NCBI GenBank assembly: GCA_937894335.1
Contig: CALCRU010000041.1
Span: 1 to 22,991, forward strand
DNA from: an uncultured Treponema sp.
GTDB taxonomy: Bacteria; Spirochaetota; Spirochaetia; Treponematales; Treponemataceae
Direction of reading: 5' to 3'
DNA length: 22,991 nucleotides
Below, in pieces: positions 13,793 through 21,856 of this stretch. The translations under genes and the position numbers were made by a program. Every line of letters begins with the position of its first letter. Within the stretch, counting starts at the first letter, position 1. A model generated the notes under the pieces. The model saw nothing but the letters and a program-made list of their open reading frames with translations. It was not told the origin of the DNA and searched no databases.

Positions 13793-16762
13793 ATGGCAAA
13801 GGAAAAATCTTACGCAATTCAGAGAGTAATGCAGGGCGACAAAATTTCTATTCAGGGGGCAAGGGAACATAATTTAAAGAATGTAAGCGTTGAGTTCCCA
13901 CGAAATAAACTTGTTGTCGTAAGTGGACTGTCTGGAAGCGGAAAGTCTTCTCTTGCCTTTGACACTCTCTTTGCGGAAGGTCAGCGCCGCTACATGGAAA
14001 GTCTCTCTTCCTATGCAAGACAGTTTCTTGGGCGCATGGACAAGCCCGATGTAGATTTGATTACGGGACTTTCTCCTGCCATCAGCATAGAACAGAAGAC
14101 AACCCATAAAAATCCCCGTTCAACTGTGGGCACCGTTACCGAAATATACGACTACTACCGCTTGCTCTTTGCTCGCATTGGTCACGCTCACTGTCCCAAC
14201 TGCGGAAGGGAAATAAAGGAACAGTCTGTAGACCAAATTATAGATACGATTTTAAGCTGGACTGAGGGAACAAAACTTACCCTTCTTTCTCCCGTTATCC
14301 GAGGAAAAAAAGGCGAGCATGTAAAGGTTTTGGACGACGCAAAAAAGGCAGGATTTGCAAGGGCAAGAATAGATGGCCTTATGGTAAGTCTGGAAGATTC
14401 TGTAAAACTTGACAAGCAGAAAAAGCACACCATAGAAATTGTAGTTGACCGCATTGTAATAAAGGACGGAATCAGGCAGCGCCTTGCAGACAGTGTAGAA
14501 ACAGCGCTAAAAAGTTCCAACGGAATCATAATCGCACTGCGCCGGGTAAACAAAACCGATGACGCCTATAGGGAAGTTTCTGCCTCTCTTGACGCAAGGG
14601 GAACTCCCTACGACCGTAATGCAGACTTTATAGAGCAGGAAGTTTTCTTTAGCCAGAAGAATGCGTGTCCCGACTGCGGCATTTCTATTCCCGAACTTCA
14701 GCCCAGACTTTTTAGTTTTAACAATCCTTTTGGAGCCTGTCCTGACTGTACTGGACTTGGCGAAAAGATGGAATTTGACAAAAAACTTATTGCTCCCGAC
14801 ATGAGCAAAAGCTTTAACGAGTACGGACTTGCCCCTTATAACCCTGATGGTGCTTGGAATCATGCCATGTTTGAAGCTATTGCGGAAGCCGGAGGATTTA
14901 CTCTAGACACTCCACTTTGTAAACTGACTAAAAAGCAAAGTGACTTTTTGTGGAACGGAGACCCAGATATAAATGTTCACTGGATTTACAGAAAGCAGAG
15001 CGGAGAGGGGCAGAGCAGTTATAACAGACCTTGGCTTGGTGTTTTTGGCGACATGAAGCGGCGGTATGCGGAAGCTTGGGGAGACAACATGCGCGAGGCA
15101 ATGGAAAAATACATGAGCCACAAAGAATGCGCAAGCTGTCACGGAAAAAGACTTAGACCAGAAGCATTGGGTGTTACCATTGGTGACAAGAACATCTGGA
15201 ACCTTACGGAACTTTCTGTTTTACAGACCATAGAATTTTTTGAAAAAACAAAGTTTACTCCTACAGAAGAAAAAATTGCAGCTCAGGTTTTAAAGGAAAT
15301 TCGCAACAGGCTTTCCTTCCTTAAAAATGTGGGCCTTGAATATCTTACGCTTGAACGCAGTGCCGCAACCCTTAGCGGAGGAGAGGCTCAGCGCATAAGG
15401 CTTTCCACACAGATTGGTTCTGCACTTACGGGAGTTATGTATGTTCTGGACGAGCCTTCGATTGGACTTCATCAGAGGGACAACCAGCGGCTTATAAACA
15501 GCCTTACCTATCTTAGAGATTTGGGTAACACTGTTATTGTTGTGGAGCATGACGAGCAGACCCTGCGCACTGCAGACTGGCTTATAGACATTGGTCCTGG
15601 AGCAGGAGTTCACGGCGGAACTGTAATGGCAAGCGGAAGTCCTGAGCATGTCATGGGCGTAAAGGAAAGTCTTACTGGTCAGTATCTTGCAGGAAAAATC
15701 CGCATGGCACTTCCTTCTGAACGCAGAAAGGGTAACGGTAAGAAAATTCAGATTCAGGGTGTAAGCGAACACAACCTTAAGAACATCAGCGTGGAAATTC
15801 CTTTGGGAACATTTACCTGCATTACTGGCGTAAGCGGAAGTGGCAAGTCTACCCTGTTAAACGATGTCTTCTATCCTGCCGCAAGCAATGCAATTATGCA
15901 CACGGAATACGAAACTGGCGCTTACAAAAAAATTACAGGTCTTGATGCAATAGATAAAGTAATCAACATTGACCAGAGTCCCATTGGTAGAACTCCTCGT
16001 TCTAATCCCGTTACATACATAGGCGTGTTTGACAAAATTCGTGAACTGTATGCAAGCCTTCCCGAAGCAAAGTCAAGGGGATACAAAAACGGACGCTTTT
16101 CATTTAATGTAAAGGGCGGACGCTGCGAAAACTGTCAGGGTGCTGGAACCATTACAATCGAAATGAACTTTCTGCCAGATGTATTCATTCAGTGCGATGT
16201 GTGTCACGGTAGGCGGTTTAATCAGGAAACACTGGAAGTCCTTTACAAGGGCAAGAGCATAAGTGATGTTCTGGATATGACCATAGAAGACGCTGCAGAA
16301 TTCTTTAGCGGAATACCTCACATTGCTAGAAAGCTGGAAACCCTTAAGGATGTGGGGCTAGGCTACATTCAACTGGGACAAAATGCGCTTACTCTTTCTG
16401 GCGGAGAAGCCCAGCGTGTAAAACTTGCTTCGGAACTTTCCCGTCCGTCAACTGGAAGAACTCTTTATATTCTGGATGAACCCACAACTGGCTTGCACTT
16501 TGTAGACATAAAACAGTTGATGAAGGTTATTCAGACTCTTGTAGACAAGGGAAATTCCGTGGTGATGATTGAGCACAACATGGATGTAATATGTCAGGCT
16601 GACTATCTTATAGACCTTGGTCCCGAGGGAGGAAGCGGCGGCGGTACTGTGGTTGCAACGGGAACTCCTGAAGAAGTTTCTAAAAATCCCAAGAGCTACA
16701 CTGGAATGTATGTAAAGGAACTTTTGGAACGCGAAAAAGAGCGCGGTCCCGTTACGGAGTAA
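13793..16762 (+). CDS. uvrA: UvrA, excinuclease ABC subunit A
   Basis: UvrA is the damage-sensing ATPase of nucleotide excision repair and loads UvrB onto lesions. The 989 residues hold two ABC modules. The first has Walker A GLSGSGKS at 45-52 and signature LSGGEAQRIRLS near 526. The second has Walker A GVSGSGKS near 678 and signature LSGGEAQRVKLA near 868. Zinc-binding Cys pairs are visible: CPNC near 134, CPDC near 291 with CPDC near 314, CASC near 445, and CENC near 777 with CDVC near 801. The protein is slightly longer than the ~940 residues usual for the family because of a short N-terminal extension and C-terminal tail. The start has no SD and sits nine bases after a -10. lptD follows four bases after the stop. 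Confidence 0.97.
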   Translation: MAKEKSYAIQRVMQGDKISIQGAREHNLKNVSVEFPRNKLVVVSGLSGSGKSSLAFDTLFAEGQRRYMESLSSYARQFLGRMDKPDVDLITGLSPAISIEQKTTHKNPRSTVGTVTEIYDYYRLLFARIGHAHCPNCGREIKEQSVDQIIDTILSWTEGTKLTLLSPVIRGKKGEHVKVLDDAKKAGFARARIDGLMVSLEDSVKLDKQKKHTIEIVVDRIVIKDGIRQRLADSVETALKSSNGIIIALRRVNKTDDAYREVSASLDARGTPYDRNADFIEQEVFFSQKNACPDCGISIPELQPRLFSFNNPFGACPDCTGLGEKMEFDKKLIAPDMSKSFNEYGLAPYNPDGAWNHAMFEAIAEAGGFTLDTPLCKLTKKQSDFLWNGDPDINVHWIYRKQSGEGQSSYNRPWLGVFGDMKRRYAEAWGDNMREAMEKYMSHKECASCHGKRLRPEALGVTIGDKNIWNLTELSVLQTIEFFEKTKFTPTEEKIAAQVLKEIRNRLSFLKNVGLEYLTLERSAATLSGGEAQRIRLSTQIGSALTGVMYVLDEPSIGLHQRDNQRLINSLTYLRDLGNTVIVVEHDEQTLRTADWLIDIGPGAGVHGGTVMASGSPEHVMGVKESLTGQYLAGKIRMALPSERRKGNGKKIQIQGVSEHNLKNISVEIPLGTFTCITGVSGSGKSTLLNDVFYPAASNAIMHTEYETGAYKKITGLDAIDKVINIDQSPIGRTPRSNPVTYIGVFDKIRELYASLPEAKSRGYKNGRFSFNVKGGRCENCQGAGTITIEMNFLPDVFIQCDVCHGRRFNQETLEVLYKGKSISDVLDMTIEDAAEFFSGIPHIARKLETLKDVGLGYIQLGQNALTLSGGEAQRVKLASELSRPSTGRTLYILDEPTTGLHFVDIKQLMKVIQTLVDKGNSVVMIEHNMDVICQADYLIDLGPEGGSGGGTVVATGTPEEVSKNPKSYTGMYVKELLEREKERGPVTE
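16756..16759 (+). promoter_or_regulatory. Ribosome binding site for the TTG start of lptD
   Basis: GGAG lies inside the last uvrA codons, seven bases before TTG 16767. The two nearest ATGs (16777 and 16799) are out of frame, so this site supports TTG as the initiator. Confidence 0.65.
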
Positions 16763-16766
16763 TGCC

Positions 16767-19700
16767 TTGAGTCTGCATGGATTTTCTAAAAAAGTTTTAT
16801 GCTCAGCATTTTTCTTTTTGGCGGTCTATGCATTTCCGTCTGCTCAAGAAACGGACACTTCCATAATTACAATTTCTAGCGCACAGAAAACAGAATATGC
16901 AAAAGACGAAAACTCCGACGAAGAACTGATTACATTTACGGGCAATGTAAGTCTTTCGGTAAAGACAAAATCTACAGAAGTAAAAATAGAAGCCTCGTCA
17001 GTTACATTCAACAGGGCTACCGACATGCTTTCTGCAAAGGGTGGCGTCTCTCTTGTGCAGACAGAAGGCGGTACTGCAGGCGGTCAGAAAATTTTTGCAG
17101 AAAGCCTCCTTTTTAACACTAGAACGATGGAAGGCGTTTTTGACGAAGCCCGTGTGTTTCAGACTCAGGGAACAGGACTGAATCTTCCTACTGGTTCAAC
17201 CCTAGTGGTTAATGCTGAAATTTTTGGTAGGGACTCTTCCAGTACTGTCGTGTTTAAAAATGGTGAGCTTACTTTTTGCGAAGACGAAAATCCCCACTGG
17301 AAAATAAAGGCTTCAAGAATTTGGCTTTTGCCCGGTCAGGAGTTTGCATTTTTTAACGCTGTGCTTTCTCTAGGAAATGTTCCCGTCCTTTACCTTCCAG
17401 CATTTTATTATCCAAAGGACGAACTTGTTTTTCATCCTGTGTTTGGCTACACCTCGCGCATGGGCTACTACTTTCAGACAACCACATATCTTTACGGAAG
17501 AAAACCCCTTTCAAAAAGTTCTTCCTCCTCTTCATCATCGTCTTCTTCTAATTCTTCCACTTCTGCTACAGATGTAATGGACGGCATTTTTAACTTTATG
17601 AAGCCCACCTCCCTAAAAAAGCAGGAGAGGGAAGGGTTGGTACTGCACAATCTGGACGAAGATTATACGGGAAGTACAAGCGACTATGTAAAACTGATTG
17701 CAGACTATTACACCACAGCAGGCGGCCTTTTAGGGGTAGACGCATCCTTTGCTCCAAAGACAGAAAAAATTTCCATATCGCGAATTTCAGCAAGCCTTAT
17801 GCTGGGCTTTTCAACTACAGTGTTTAGTACAGGTTCGGGCTACAGTCAGTATGCTCCTTCTGGCAAGGTTTACTACAACACTTCTTCCTTTATGGGATTA
17901 AATCTTCCCTTCCGATACAGTGCTGGACTTTCCGCAGAAATTTCTTCGCCATTTACGCTTAAGGTTTCGCTTCCTCTGTATTCCGACCCCTTCTTTAACG
18001 ATGACTTTGCTTCACGAGATGAAGACATGGACTGGTTTTCTTTTCTTATGAGCCGCACTTCAAACAGCACAGGAACTTCTACCTCTTCGGGAAGTGAAAT
18101 AAATTCTTTTGAGTGGAATGTAAACGCCTCCTATTCGGTAAAACTTCCTGAACTTTTAAAGCCCTACATTTCCACTCTTTCTTTTACAGGTTCTTCACTG
18201 GTGCGCTTTGCCTCCAGAACAAACAAAAGCGTTGGCTCGGAAGATTTGCTTTCTTCGTATTCTCCCCAGAGAAAATTCTTTTATCCTTCGCAGGTAACTC
18301 CTCTTCAGTTTTCTGCAAAAGTTTCGGGTACCATTTTTGAGTATCCCGCTTCATCGCAAATGAAAAGTCAGTCTGTTTCCTATGCCGTGCCGTTGGATAT
18401 TCCCGAAGAACTTAAACCTCCTGCCCAAGACAATGAAACTAAAAAAGAAACCGACTCCTCCAGTGAAGAGACTGTCTTTACCATGCCAGAACTTACCCTT
18501 GAAAAAAACATTGCCTCAATAAATCAGGCGTCTTTTTCGGGTCTTTCCTACAAGCTTACTTATTCACTTTCTCCTGCTCTTGTTACCCAAATGCAGTATG
18601 ACGGAGAAAAACTTTCTTCACCAGAAGATTTTGACTGGAGCCAGATTCAGTCTTCCTATATTCAAATGAAGTCCCCTCTGGAACTTTCCAGTCTTTTTAC
18701 TTACCGCTCTTCTTTTGTTTCTGTTAAGAACACCCTTTCCTTTACGCCAGTGTATCAGGATCATCCGTCTACAGAAGGGCTTTCGCAAAATCAGGCAAAC
18801 AACCTTAAGTCTTCCGATTATGCAGCGCGAAAACTGGAACTGTCGGAATCAAACACAGTATCGTTCAGACCCTTCCTTTATTCTTCTGTTTTTGCAAAAT
18901 CGGGCATAGACTGGAACACCTCGTTTAAGCTTTTGAGAACTCAATACAACGGAACCGTAAGCGATCCTTCATGGGATTTTATTGGACTGGACATTACCGA
19001 CAGCGCAAGCTTTACTGCCCACACTGTAAGTGCAACTTTCCGTGCGGACGAAACTGAATCTTTTTCTCAGTCTCTTGTGCTTACCACTACGCTTCCTCCT
19101 CAGACTGATCTGTACAAGGCAACTCTTTCGCTAACTTTTCCATATGTAACAGCCTCCCTTTCTGCTGGAATACAAAAAAAATCAGCCTCTTCTGATGAAT
19201 GGAAACTGCAACCCCTACAGCAGAATGCAAGCCTTTCTCTTTTTAAGCAGACATCTCTTCCCCTTACGCTAAGCGAATCTTTTAACTACAACCTTGAGGA
19301 GGGACACGGAGAATCATTTAGGCTTTCTCTTTCTTGGAACAACATTGTGGCGTCCTATACCATGCAACACACTTATGGCTACGACTTTGACTCTTCCTTG
19401 GGATGGGTAACCCGAGGGGAAAAGGAATTCCTTCCTGTAAACTTTAGCCTTTCCTATTCCCTAAAGACTCAGGTTTTCCGCTTTTGGAAAAACAGAATAA
19501 CTCTTACGCCCTCTCTTTCTACAAGCATAGTGCTGGACTTTATTAGACCCACTTCAAGTTACTTTACTTTTTCGCCCACACTTTCTTTTTCTATAAACAA
19601 CTTTCTGGAAATTTCATTCAGCGCCCAGTCTAGGAACGATGTTATTTACAGATATGTTCAGAATCTTTTTCCTTCTGGCATAAGCATTCCCGGCGAGACA

Positions 19701-20003
19701 AATCCTTTTGTGGATCTGTTTAACTCTTTTGCCTTCTGGGGTGACGGTCAGTTCTACGATTCAAATCAGACTGCACGAAAATCTTCAGGCTTCAAATTAA
19801 AGAGCCTTTCGGTAAAGGTAAGCCATGACCTGCACGACTGGAAACTTTCTGCAGAACTTTCTGTTTCTCCCCGACTTGTTACTAGCGGTGGACAAAAGCA
19901 GTATTCCTTTGATCCTTACTTTACTCTTTCGGTTGTATGGAAGCCTCTTCCCAGCATAAAGACTCAGGTTACCGACAAGTATGGAACCTGGGAGTTTGAG
20001 TAA
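16767..20003 (+). CDS. lptD: LptD/OstA-type outer-membrane assembly protein
   Basis: LptD family proteins are large outer-membrane beta-barrels with a periplasmic OstA-like jellyroll; in LPS-bearing bacteria they insert LPS in the outer leaflet. The 1078 residues begin with a TTG start and a signal peptide (FSKKVLCSAFFFLAVYAF, cleaved near PSAQ). An OstA-like region follows (about 30-170), with repeated ITFTGNVSLS / SSVTFNRATDMLSAKGG beta-strand pairs. Next is the conserved segment VLSLGNVPVLYLPAFYYP, and then a long beta-barrel region to the end. A poly-serine run lies near residues 250-262. The disulphide cysteine pairs of E. coli LptD are absent. Classical T. pallidum lacks LPS, so the cargo may be another glycolipid. 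Transcribed with uvrA; I recall the same neighbours in T. pallidum. Confidence 0.8.
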   Translation: MSLHGFSKKVLCSAFFFLAVYAFPSAQETDTSIITISSAQKTEYAKDENSDEELITFTGNVSLSVKTKSTEVKIEASSVTFNRATDMLSAKGGVSLVQTEGGTAGGQKIFAESLLFNTRTMEGVFDEARVFQTQGTGLNLPTGSTLVVNAEIFGRDSSSTVVFKNGELTFCEDENPHWKIKASRIWLLPGQEFAFFNAVLSLGNVPVLYLPAFYYPKDELVFHPVFGYTSRMGYYFQTTTYLYGRKPLSKSSSSSSSSSSSNSSTSATDVMDGIFNFMKPTSLKKQEREGLVLHNLDEDYTGSTSDYVKLIADYYTTAGGLLGVDASFAPKTEKISISRISASLMLGFSTTVFSTGSGYSQYAPSGKVYYNTSSFMGLNLPFRYSAGLSAEISSPFTLKVSLPLYSDPFFNDDFASRDEDMDWFSFLMSRTSNSTGTSTSSGSEINSFEWNVNASYSVKLPELLKPYISTLSFTGSSLVRFASRTNKSVGSEDLLSSYSPQRKFFYPSQVTPLQFSAKVSGTIFEYPASSQMKSQSVSYAVPLDIPEELKPPAQDNETKKETDSSSEETVFTMPELTLEKNIASINQASFSGLSYKLTYSLSPALVTQMQYDGEKLSSPEDFDWSQIQSSYIQMKSPLELSSLFTYRSSFVSVKNTLSFTPVYQDHPSTEGLSQNQANNLKSSDYAARKLELSESNTVSFRPFLYSSVFAKSGIDWNTSFKLLRTQYNGTVSDPSWDFIGLDITDSASFTAHTVSATFRADETESFSQSLVLTTTLPPQTDLYKATLSLTFPYVTASLSAGIQKKSASSDEWKLQPLQQNASLSLFKQTSLPLTLSESFNYNLEEGHGESFRLSLSWNNIVASYTMQHTYGYDFDSSLGWVTRGEKEFLPVNFSLSYSLKTQVFRFWKNRITLTPSLSTSIVLDFIRPTSSYFTFSPTLSFSINNFLEISFSAQSRNDVIYRYVQNLFPSGISIPGETNPFVDLFNSFAFWGDGQFYDSNQTARKSSGFKLKSLSVKVSHDLHDWKLSAELSVSPRLVTSGGQKQYSFDPYFTLSVVWKPLPSIKTQVTDKYGTWEFE
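17515..17570 (+). repeat. Poly-serine coding tract within lptD
   Basis: Eleven consecutive Ser codons, then Asn-Ser-Ser-Thr-Ser, are written mainly as TCN triplets (TCT, TCC, TCA, TCG mixed), a pyrimidine-rich stretch on the plus strand. Length changes by whole triplets would keep the frame. It falls between the OstA-like part and the barrel, probably in a loop. Confidence 0.85.
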
Positions 20004-20010
20004 TTCGCAA

Positions 20011-20039
20011 TTGAAATTTACCATGTTTTTTGCTATCAT
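20011..20039 (+). promoter_or_regulatory. Promoter of the histone-tail gene, TTGAAA-17-TATCAT
   Basis: TTGAAA (20011-20016), 17 bases, then TATCAT (20034-20039) begin eight bases after the lptD stop. An ATG at 20048 lies eight bases beyond the -10. It is in frame with the SD-led ATG at 20075, so two start points are possible from one promoter. Confidence 0.75.
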
Positions 20040-20062
20040 CTTTTAAAATGACTGCATTTTTT

Positions 20063-20067
20063 GGAGG
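20063..20067 (+). promoter_or_regulatory. Shine-Dalgarno site choosing ATG 20075
   Basis: GGAGG stands seven bases before ATG 20075, the ideal spacing. It decides against the upstream in-frame candidate at 20030, which lies between the -35 and -10 elements and would be untranscribed. Confidence 0.8.
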
Positions 20068-20074
20068 TGTTATT

Positions 20075-20695
20075 ATGGCAGAAGAAAAAAGTAATGGAAT
20101 GTTTGCTGGTCTTGGAAAGAAAATTATGAGCGTGTTTGACAAGGGGGTTGCCGCATCAAAAAAAGGACTCCAGTCAGCTGGAACAGCCGTAAGTGATTTT
20201 GGCGAAAAATCTGTTTTAAGAATTGAAAAGACTCAGCTTCAGAGCAAGGCGGATAAGGCCTATGCAGAATTGGGAAGACTTGTTTTTGAAAAACTTACAT
20301 CTTCTCGGGCTGCATCAGTGTCTGCCTCTGATGAAGGTGTTAAGGATATAGTTAGCGTAATTAAGGCTCTTAATTCCGACATAGAACAGCACTCCGATGC
20401 AATTAACGAAGGTAAGTCAGAAAAAACTACAAAGACTACATCAGCAAAGTCAACTGCCGCAAAAACTACAAAGGCTCCTGCAAAGACAGCTAGCACAAGG
20501 TCAACTGCAAAGACTGCATCAAAATCAACTGCAAAGGCTCCTGCAAAATCAACTGCATCAAAATCATCTGCAAAAACTACAACAAAGTCATCAGCAAAAA
20601 AGCCTGCTGCAAAAACTACGGCTTCAAAAACTTCTGCTACAAAAACTACGACTACAAAAAAGAGCGGAACAAAAAAATCTACCGAAAAAAAGTGA
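20075..20695 (+). CDS. Protein with histone H1-like Lys/Thr/Ala/Ser tail, function unknown
   Basis: The 206-residue product has two parts. Residues 1-114 form a predicted helical domain with amphipathic stretches (KKIMSVFDKGVAASKKGL, QSKADKAYAELGRLVFEKL). This resembles a pattern seen in many small bacterial proteins that I can describe but not name. From about residue 115 to the end (92 residues) the sequence is almost only Lys, Thr, Ala and Ser with a few Pro, like the tails of histone H1-like bacterial proteins (for example Hc1-type and AlgP-type). It would bind DNA or RNA, or another polyanion, non-specifically. The best start is ATG 20075 with GGAGG; an in-frame ATG at 20048 could give nine extra residues. 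A diguanylate cyclase gene follows five bases downstream. Confidence 0.72.
   Translation: MAEEKSNGMFAGLGKKIMSVFDKGVAASKKGLQSAGTAVSDFGEKSVLRIEKTQLQSKADKAYAELGRLVFEKLTSSRAASVSASDEGVKDIVSVIKALNSDIEQHSDAINEGKSEKTTKTTSAKSTAAKTTKAPAKTASTRSTAKTASKSTAKAPAKSTASKSSAKTTTKSSAKKPAAKTTASKTSATKTTTTKKSGTKKSTEKK
20412..20690 (+). repeat. Imperfect short tandem repeats encoding the basic tail
   Basis: The tail is written in degenerate A-rich units. CAAAGGCTCCTGCAAA occurs exactly at 20469-20484 and 20532-20547, 63 bases (21 codons) apart. AAAATCAACTGCA occurs at 20521-20533 and 20545-20557. Recombination between copies could lengthen or shorten the tail without breaking the frame. Confidence 0.75.
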
Positions 20696-20700
20696 TATGA

Positions 20701-21807
20701 ATGCGTAAACGAACCTTTGCTTCAGTACTGTATAAGTTTTTTTCTGCCACCGATGACCGTCGCCTGTGGTCCCGCATAAAGGACATGGTTGATGAGCGAA
20801 ATGTTAATTCACTTCAGTTTTTTTCTGTGCTGTTTACGGTTGTCCTTTCGGTTGTAAGTGTAGGTGCCATTTTTATTCCGTCCATGAAGGAAGGGTTTTA
20901 CATTTATGTTTTTACTCTAGGGGTCTGCGTCTTAATGCTGATTTTTACCCAGGTGTTTGTAGTACGCAAAAAATTGTGCTTTCTTGCATTGCCAGTTCTG
21001 TACATTATGCTTTTCCTTTCTTTTGTGTTTGGAATTGCAATTGGTACTCGGTGGAACAATCCCATGCCTGCGGTTACTTTTGTGGTCTTTCTTGTAATTT
21101 CTCCTCTGATGATATGCGACAAGCCCTGGAGAATAGATACTGCGGTTCTTCTTGTTGTGGGCATATTCATTTACATTGACAGAACTCACAAGCCTGATTC
21201 TATATTTTTCTTTGACCTAATGAACACCGTGGCCTTTTACATAATTTCAATTGTAATCAACTCCTACAATCAGGGGCGCTATGTAAAGGAATTTTCTTCG
21301 GCCCAAAGTATTGCCCATCAGCGTGACACTGATTCCCTTTCTGGTGTAATGACAAAAAGAGCATTTGAGCTTTATGTTCGCCGTGCCCTTCTTGAGCCGG
21401 GAATAAAGGGCGTTCTGATGATAATTGATATAGACAACTTTAAACGGGTAAACGACACTTTGGGTCATGCTCGTGGAGATGAATTTATTGCAAAGACGGG
21501 AACAGTTCTTCGATCGCTCTTTAGGCAGACAGACCGGATAGGGCGCTTTGGTGGTGACGAGTTTGTTATTTTTGTTTCGGAAGTTGTTTCTGCGGATGTG
21601 GTAATGCAGAAGGCTAATGAGGTGCGCACGACTTTGCGGAAGGTTTTTTCTTCCGAGATGAATTACAGCAATTTTTCTGTAAGCATAGGATGCACTTTCT
21701 TTTCTGGTGAAGATAATTACGATTCTCTGTTTTTGCAGATGGACGGTGTTCTTTACGAGGCGAAAAGGTCTGGAAAGGACCGTTGTAAAATTTTTGAAAA
21801 AAAATAA
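20701..21807 (+). CDS. Membrane-bound GGDEF diguanylate cyclase
   Basis: This enzyme makes cyclic di-GMP from two GTP. The 368 residues start with a short cytoplasmic end. About six hydrophobic segments follow (roughly 38-59, 65-88, 92-114, 122-138, 145-159, 169-188), forming a membrane sensor with no recognised domain name. The GGDEF domain fills the C-terminal half. MIIDIDNFKRVND carries the metal-binding Asp, the active site is GGDEF at 284-288, and an inhibitory I-site RQTD (275-278) lies five residues before it, so product feedback is expected. Its start is five bases after the stop of the histone-tail gene and lacks a clear SD. The two are thus probably co-transcribed. There is no EAL or HD-GYP domain to degrade the product. 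Confidence 0.93.
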   Translation: MRKRTFASVLYKFFSATDDRRLWSRIKDMVDERNVNSLQFFSVLFTVVLSVVSVGAIFIPSMKEGFYIYVFTLGVCVLMLIFTQVFVVRKKLCFLALPVLYIMLFLSFVFGIAIGTRWNNPMPAVTFVVFLVISPLMICDKPWRIDTAVLLVVGIFIYIDRTHKPDSIFFFDLMNTVAFYIISIVINSYNQGRYVKEFSSAQSIAHQRDTDSLSGVMTKRAFELYVRRALLEPGIKGVLMIIDIDNFKRVNDTLGHARGDEFIAKTGTVLRSLFRQTDRIGRFGGDEFVIFVSEVVSADVVMQKANEVRTTLRKVFSSEMNYSNFSVSIGCTFFSGEDNYDSLFLQMDGVLYEAKRSGKDRCKIFEKK

Positions 21808-21826
21808 AAAAATCTGTTTTGGGGTA

Positions 21827-21856
21827 TTGACATTTATTTCTGATTTGTGATATATT
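21827..21856 (+). promoter_or_regulatory. rRNA operon promoter, TTGACA-18-TATATT
   Basis: A perfect -35 TTGACA (21827-21832) and a -10 TATATT (21851-21856), 18 bases apart, precede the 16S gene by about 190 bases. An A/T-rich stretch (21785-21820) directly upstream could act as an UP element. I see no intrinsic terminator hairpin between the diguanylate cyclase stop and this promoter. Confidence 0.85.

Noticed and set aside
15290..15772. 160-codon open frame on the minus strand
   Set aside because: Antisense to the uvrA ABC signature region, a conserved stretch that commonly leaves open shadow frames.
17515..17570. Phase-variable frameshifting repeat in lptD
   Set aside because: The unit is a triplet and the codons are mixed (TCT/TCC/TCA/TCG plus AGT), so slippage would change length in frame rather than switch the gene off.
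20030..20074. ATG 20030 as start of the histone-tail protein
   Set aside because: It lies between the -35 and -10 elements of its own promoter, so it would not be in the mRNA. The GGAGG site points to 20075.
21785..21820. Terminator after the diguanylate cyclase gene
   Set aside because: The region is A/T-rich but has no GC-containing hairpin. It is better read as an upstream A/T element of the rRNA promoter.
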